Shown here piece after piece: positions 5,771-7,799 of a stretch of 7,799 nucleotides of DNA; the first letter of the stretch is position 1; each line of letters starts with the position of its first letter. Source of the stretch: Afipia sp. Lineage in GTDB: Bacteria > Pseudomonadota > Alphaproteobacteria > Rhizobiales > Xanthobacteraceae. The notes beneath the pieces are model-generated. The model had not been told where the DNA came from and did not search any database. It saw only the letters and a program-made list of their open reading frames with translations. The position numbers were made by a program, and so were the translations under genes. Where the stretch lies: assembly GCA_026400415.1 (NCBI GenBank), contig JAPLPA010000362.1, forward strand, positions 1 through 7,799, given 5' to 3'.

Positions 5771-6586
5771 CTATCCTGCGGCCGCTACGGTGCCACCGCT
5801 GAACGATCGCGCCAGCGCGAGAATGGCCCAAGCAATAACGCCAAGACCGACCGACAGCGCGGCCGATGTAGCGAAGTTAGCCGCCAACGTAAATTCGGTA
5901 TAGATCAGCATCGGCAGCACATCGATATTAGTTGCAAGCGTAAATGCCGTACCGAACGCGCCCATCGCGGTTGCAAAGGCGATTGCGCCGGAAGCGACGA
6001 ACGCCGGGCCGAGCGCAGGAAGGACGACATCGCGCTGCACAGCCCACGGGCTTGCGCCCAATGAGCGGGCAGCTTCTTCCAATGCGAGATCTAACTTTTG
6101 GACCGCCGCCATGATTGTCAGAATGACGCGAGGGATCGAAAAATACAGATAGCCGAGAAACAACCCGTAGATTGAGTAGGCAAAGACGATCTTCTCGCCG
6201 AAAAAGCGATTCGACACATCGCCGATCAAGCCTTGCCGACCTGCAAGTAGGATAATGAGAAAGCCAACCACGACTCCGGGAAAGGCGAGAGGGAATGTGA
6301 GCATTGCAATCAGGACCGCGCGGCCCGGAAAACGATGACGCTGCAGAAACATTCCAGCGATAGTTGAAACCGCCAACGTGACAATGGTGGTCGCGGCTGC
6401 AAGCAATACCGTGTTTATGAGAGTCGCGCGGTAGCGTGGCTCAACCAGAATAGCAAGATAAGCTGCCAGTCCTTGTGGCCCGTCCGCGCCGGTCACCATC
6501 AGTCGCACCATCGGCAACAGGAAGAACGCAAGCGTCACGACAGCGAGCGGAAGCAGGCAAAACCAAATAAACGATTTGTGCGACAT
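5771..6586 (-). CDS. ABC importer permease 1
   Basis: A 271-residue inner-membrane protein of the same permease fold as its neighbour. Hydrophobic segments occur at about 7-30, 56-80, 90-115, 134-160, 190-212 and 240-260. The EAA loop is clear at 170-190: EEAARSLGASPWAVQRDVVL followed by P. It is the partner of permease 2 in a heterodimeric channel; in related iron importers the two halves are fused in one chain, here they are separate as in polyamine and 2-aminoethylphosphonate systems. It begins 39 bases after the binding-protein stop. A strong hairpin ends 7 bases before its ATG and may hide its ribosome binding region, which would lower its translation relative to the binding protein. Confidence 0.92.
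   Translation of the reverse strand: MSHKSFIWFCLLPLAVVTLAFFLLPMVRLMVTGADGPQGLAAYLAILVEPRYRATLINTVLLAAATTIVTLAVSTIAGMFLQRHRFPGRAVLIAMLTFPLAFPGVVVGFLIILLAGRQGLIGDVSNRFFGEKIVFAYSIYGLFLGYLYFSIPRVILTIMAAVQKLDLALEEAARSLGASPWAVQRDVVLPALGPAFVASGAIAFATAMGAFGTAFTLATNIDVLPMLIYTEFTLAANFATSAALSVGLGVIAWAILALARSFSGGTVAAAG
5773..5777 (-). promoter_or_regulatory. Ribosome binding site of permease 2, inside the end of permease 1
   Basis: AGGAT on the minus strand lies 6 bases ahead of the ATG at 5766 and overlaps the TAG stop of permease 1, so initiation depends on ribosomes finishing the upstream gene. Confidence 0.5.
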
Positions 6587-6593
6587 ATCGAGT

Positions 6594-6617
6594 TGCTGCC
6601 CCGTGTTCGGGGCAGCA
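6594..6617 (-). other. Intercistronic 10-bp hairpin between binding-protein and permease genes
   Basis: On the minus strand the arms TGCTGCCCCG (6617-6608) and CGGGGCAGCA (6603-6594) pair perfectly around the loop AACA. The structure starts 8 bases after the binding-protein stop and ends 7 bases before the permease 1 ATG. It is followed by ACTCGAT, not a T run, so it is unlikely to be an intrinsic terminator. The position is where binding-protein operons such as malE-malF carry stem-loops that protect the upstream message and reduce downstream expression. The G-rich right arm sits where the permease ribosome binding site should be. Confidence 0.7.
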
Positions 6618-6625
6618 TATCGCGA

Positions 6626-7633
6626 TCAGCGGACTTCAGCGAGGTAGCGTTCGACAAAAGCTTTCTGCGAACCTTCCATCTGTCCCCAATCCACACTTTT
6701 GGCGCGCGCGTAGTCGGCGTCGGGCAGGAATTTTGCTTTGACTGCCGCAGGTAGTTCGATCTGGCGTGCCGGGCGCAAATAAGCATTAGTCCAGATCGCC
6801 TGACCCTTGTCGGACAAGAGATAGTCCATCACTTTTTTGGCCTTGTCTTTATCCGGCGCATTTTTCACGAGACCGACAACATAAGGAAATACCACTGAGC
6901 CTTCGCATGGAATGACGAATTCGAAGTTACCCTTTTCGGAGTATTTCGCGCGATAAGCATTGAAATCGTAATCAAAAAGGATCGGTAATTCGCCGGAAAC
7001 GACACGTGCATAAGACGTTTGCTTCGGAACAATCGGTTCGTTCTTCTGCAAGTCCTTGAAATATGCGAGGGCCGGAGAGAAATCAGCCGCAGATCCGCCA
7101 AGCGCGAGATTAACTGCGACCGCGCCCACATAACCTACTGCAGCCGACGACGGATCCAGATAGCCCACCATGCCTTTGTACTCAGGCTTTAGGAGGTCTT
7201 TCCAACAAGCCGGAACCGGTTTGCCCGCGAGCGCATCCTTGTTGACGAACAAGCCAAGGGTGCCGGAATGAATGGTGGTCCAATAGCCATCAGCATCCTT
7301 CAATCCCGGCGCCACTTGATCCCAGTTAGCAGGTTTGTAAGGCTCCAGCGCATCCTGCGCTTTTGCTTTCATGCCGAAGGTCACTCCGAAATATCCGATA
7401 TCGCCGACAGGATTATTTTTCTCGGCAAGAATCTGGGCAAGCGCCTGACCCGAGTTCTTATTGTCGTGCGGAATATCATAGCCAAGATCGGCCTTGATCG
7501 CCTTCAACATCGACGCCCAGTCGGCCCATTCCGGTGGACAATTATAACAGATCACGTCGGCGGCATCTGCCGCATGCCATGGAGCGAAAAAAGAAAGCAG
7601 GACCGATACAAAAAATGCTCGAAAAATCTTCAT
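6626..7633 (-). CDS. Periplasmic solute-binding protein of the ABC importer
   Basis: A 335-residue extracytoplasmic binding protein of the iron/polyamine/phosphonate-type (SBP_bac_6/8-like, type II) fold, which captures solute and delivers it to the permeases. Residues 1-24 form a signal peptide: MKIF, a hydrophobic core, then AADA with cleavage before ADVI. The mature protein has typical landmarks: GDIGYFGVTFG near 77-87, the hinge-like TLGLFVNKDAL at 125-135, WKDLLKPEYKGMVGYLDPSS at 144-163, and a C-terminal KAKKVMDYLLSDKGQ at 264-278. Four cysteines (29, 32, 143, 243) in the mature part could form two disulfides; CYNC at 29-32 is unusual for the family. It lacks the tyrosine pair typical of ferric-binding members, so iron is less likely. 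GGGGAG 7 bases upstream supports the start. As first gene of the operon it sits directly behind the Pho-box promoter, which suggests an organophosphate or phosphonate ligand. Confidence 0.88.
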   Translation of the reverse strand: MKIFRAFFVSVLLSFFAPWHAADAADVICYNCPPEWADWASMLKAIKADLGYDIPHDNKNSGQALAQILAEKNNPVGDIGYFGVTFGMKAKAQDALEPYKPANWDQVAPGLKDADGYWTTIHSGTLGLFVNKDALAGKPVPACWKDLLKPEYKGMVGYLDPSSAAVGYVGAVAVNLALGGSAADFSPALAYFKDLQKNEPIVPKQTSYARVVSGELPILFDYDFNAYRAKYSEKGNFEFVIPCEGSVVFPYVVGLVKNAPDKDKAKKVMDYLLSDKGQAIWTNAYLRPARQIELPAAVKAKFLPDADYARAKSVDWGQMEGSQKAFVERYLAEVR

Positions 7634-7640
7634 TCCCTAA

Positions 7641-7646
7641 CTCCCC
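7641..7646 (-). promoter_or_regulatory. Ribosome binding site of the binding-protein gene
   Basis: GGGGAG on the minus strand lies 7 bases ahead of the ATG at 7633. It is a strong site, as expected for the most highly made subunit of an importer. Confidence 0.65.
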
Positions 7647-7690
7647 AAGTGTGAAAATAGTCCCGCTGACTTGCAGCTTGAATGTCTTGC

Positions 7691-7696
7691 ACTATA
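7691..7696 (-). promoter_or_regulatory. Probable -10 box (TATAGT) of the importer operon
   Basis: TATAGT differs from TATAAT at one position and lies 8 bases downstream of the Pho-box candidate. No TTGACA-like -35 is present at 16-18 bases, as usual for PhoB-activated promoters where the box takes the place of the -35. Transcription would start near 7684, giving a leader of about 50 bases. Confidence 0.5.
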
Positions 7697-7697
7697 C

Positions 7698-7720
7698 GTC
7701 GCACATGACTGATTTGCGAC
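7698..7720. repeat. 6-bp inverted repeat overlapping the Pho-box candidate
   Basis: GTCGCA (7698-7703) and TGCGAC (7715-7720) are perfect inverted repeats 17 bases centre to centre, between the -10 box and the upstream end of the Pho box. It has the shape of an operator for a dimeric regulator and may be an alternative or additional control site. Confidence 0.35.
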
Positions 7721-7722
7721 AG
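7705..7722 (-). promoter_or_regulatory. Pho box (PhoB binding site) of the importer operon
   Basis: The minus strand reads CTGTCGC AAAT CAGTCAT: two 7-base direct repeats separated by 4 bases, matching the CTGTCAT consensus at 5 of 7 and 6 of 7 positions, with the usual A/T-rich spacer. It lies about 72 bases ahead of the binding-protein start, correctly placed upstream of a TATAGT -10 box. The match, spacing and gene content together support PhoB control under phosphate limitation. Confidence 0.55.
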
Positions 7723-7799
7723 GCCGCAGAATTGTCGCGCTGCAATAAAAGACATCACCGCAGGCCTGTTCGGCCCCTCCTCATTTCCTATAGTGAACA

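Noticed and set aside
5660..6064. 134-codon plus-strand open frame antisense to the permease genes
   Set aside because: Wholly opposite two well-supported permeases, of strongly basic low-complexity composition; typical antisense shadow.
6594..6617. Intercistronic hairpin as a rho-independent terminator
   Set aside because: No T run follows on the minus strand (ACTCGAT), and the downstream genes depend on read-through from the binding-protein promoter.
1..7799. CRISPR array, ribosomal RNA, riboswitch or toxin-antitoxin system
   Set aside because: Looked for and not seen: no regularly spaced long repeats, no conserved RNA core motifs and no pair of small overlapping genes.

Overview
The window looks like chromosome of an alphaproteobacterium, most likely of the Hyphomicrobiales (Bradyrhizobium/Afipia-like). 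This rests on the style of the transposase fragment at the left edge, the alphaproteobacterial look of the ABC importer, a CTGTCAT-type Pho box and moderate to high GC. I cannot name a genus from sequence alone.

Layout. Positions 1-62 hold the first 20 codons of an IS1182-type transposase that runs off the left edge on the minus strand, with its ribosome binding site. About 790 bases follow (63-849) in which I see no gene. This stretch has several small perfect hairpins, an orphan terminator-like stem-loop and a cluster of AACAGGGA repeats, three of them exactly 21 bases apart; it looks like a mobile or decayed segment. Every real gene from 850 to 7633 is on the minus strand. In order of transcription they are a periplasmic solute-binding protein (7633-6626), two inner-membrane permeases (6586-5771 and 5766-4981), an ABC ATPase (4984-3926) and a cytosolic GpdQ-like metallophosphodiesterase (3914-3075). 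After a gap of about 340 bases comes a secreted type I phosphodiesterase / nucleotide pyrophosphatase of the alkaline phosphatase superfamily (2733-850).

How they work together. The first five genes are separated by -4 to +39 bases and look like one operon. The promoter region ahead of the binding-protein gene has a good Pho-box candidate (7705-7722, two 7-base repeats 4 apart) 8 bases ahead of a TATAGT -10 box, so control by PhoB under phosphate starvation is likely. The model I infer: the secreted enzyme cleaves phosphodiesters or pyrophosphates outside the inner membrane, the ABC importer brings in a phosphorus-containing solute, and the GpdQ-like enzyme opens imported phosphodiesters in the cytosol. 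The solute itself (glycerophosphodiester, other organophosphate or phosphonate) cannot be read from the sequence. A perfect 10-bp hairpin between the binding-protein and first permease genes probably makes the binding protein more abundant than the membrane parts.

Individual gene families are familiar. The least explained parts are the AACAGGGA repeat region and the proposed two-compartment phosphodiester module.
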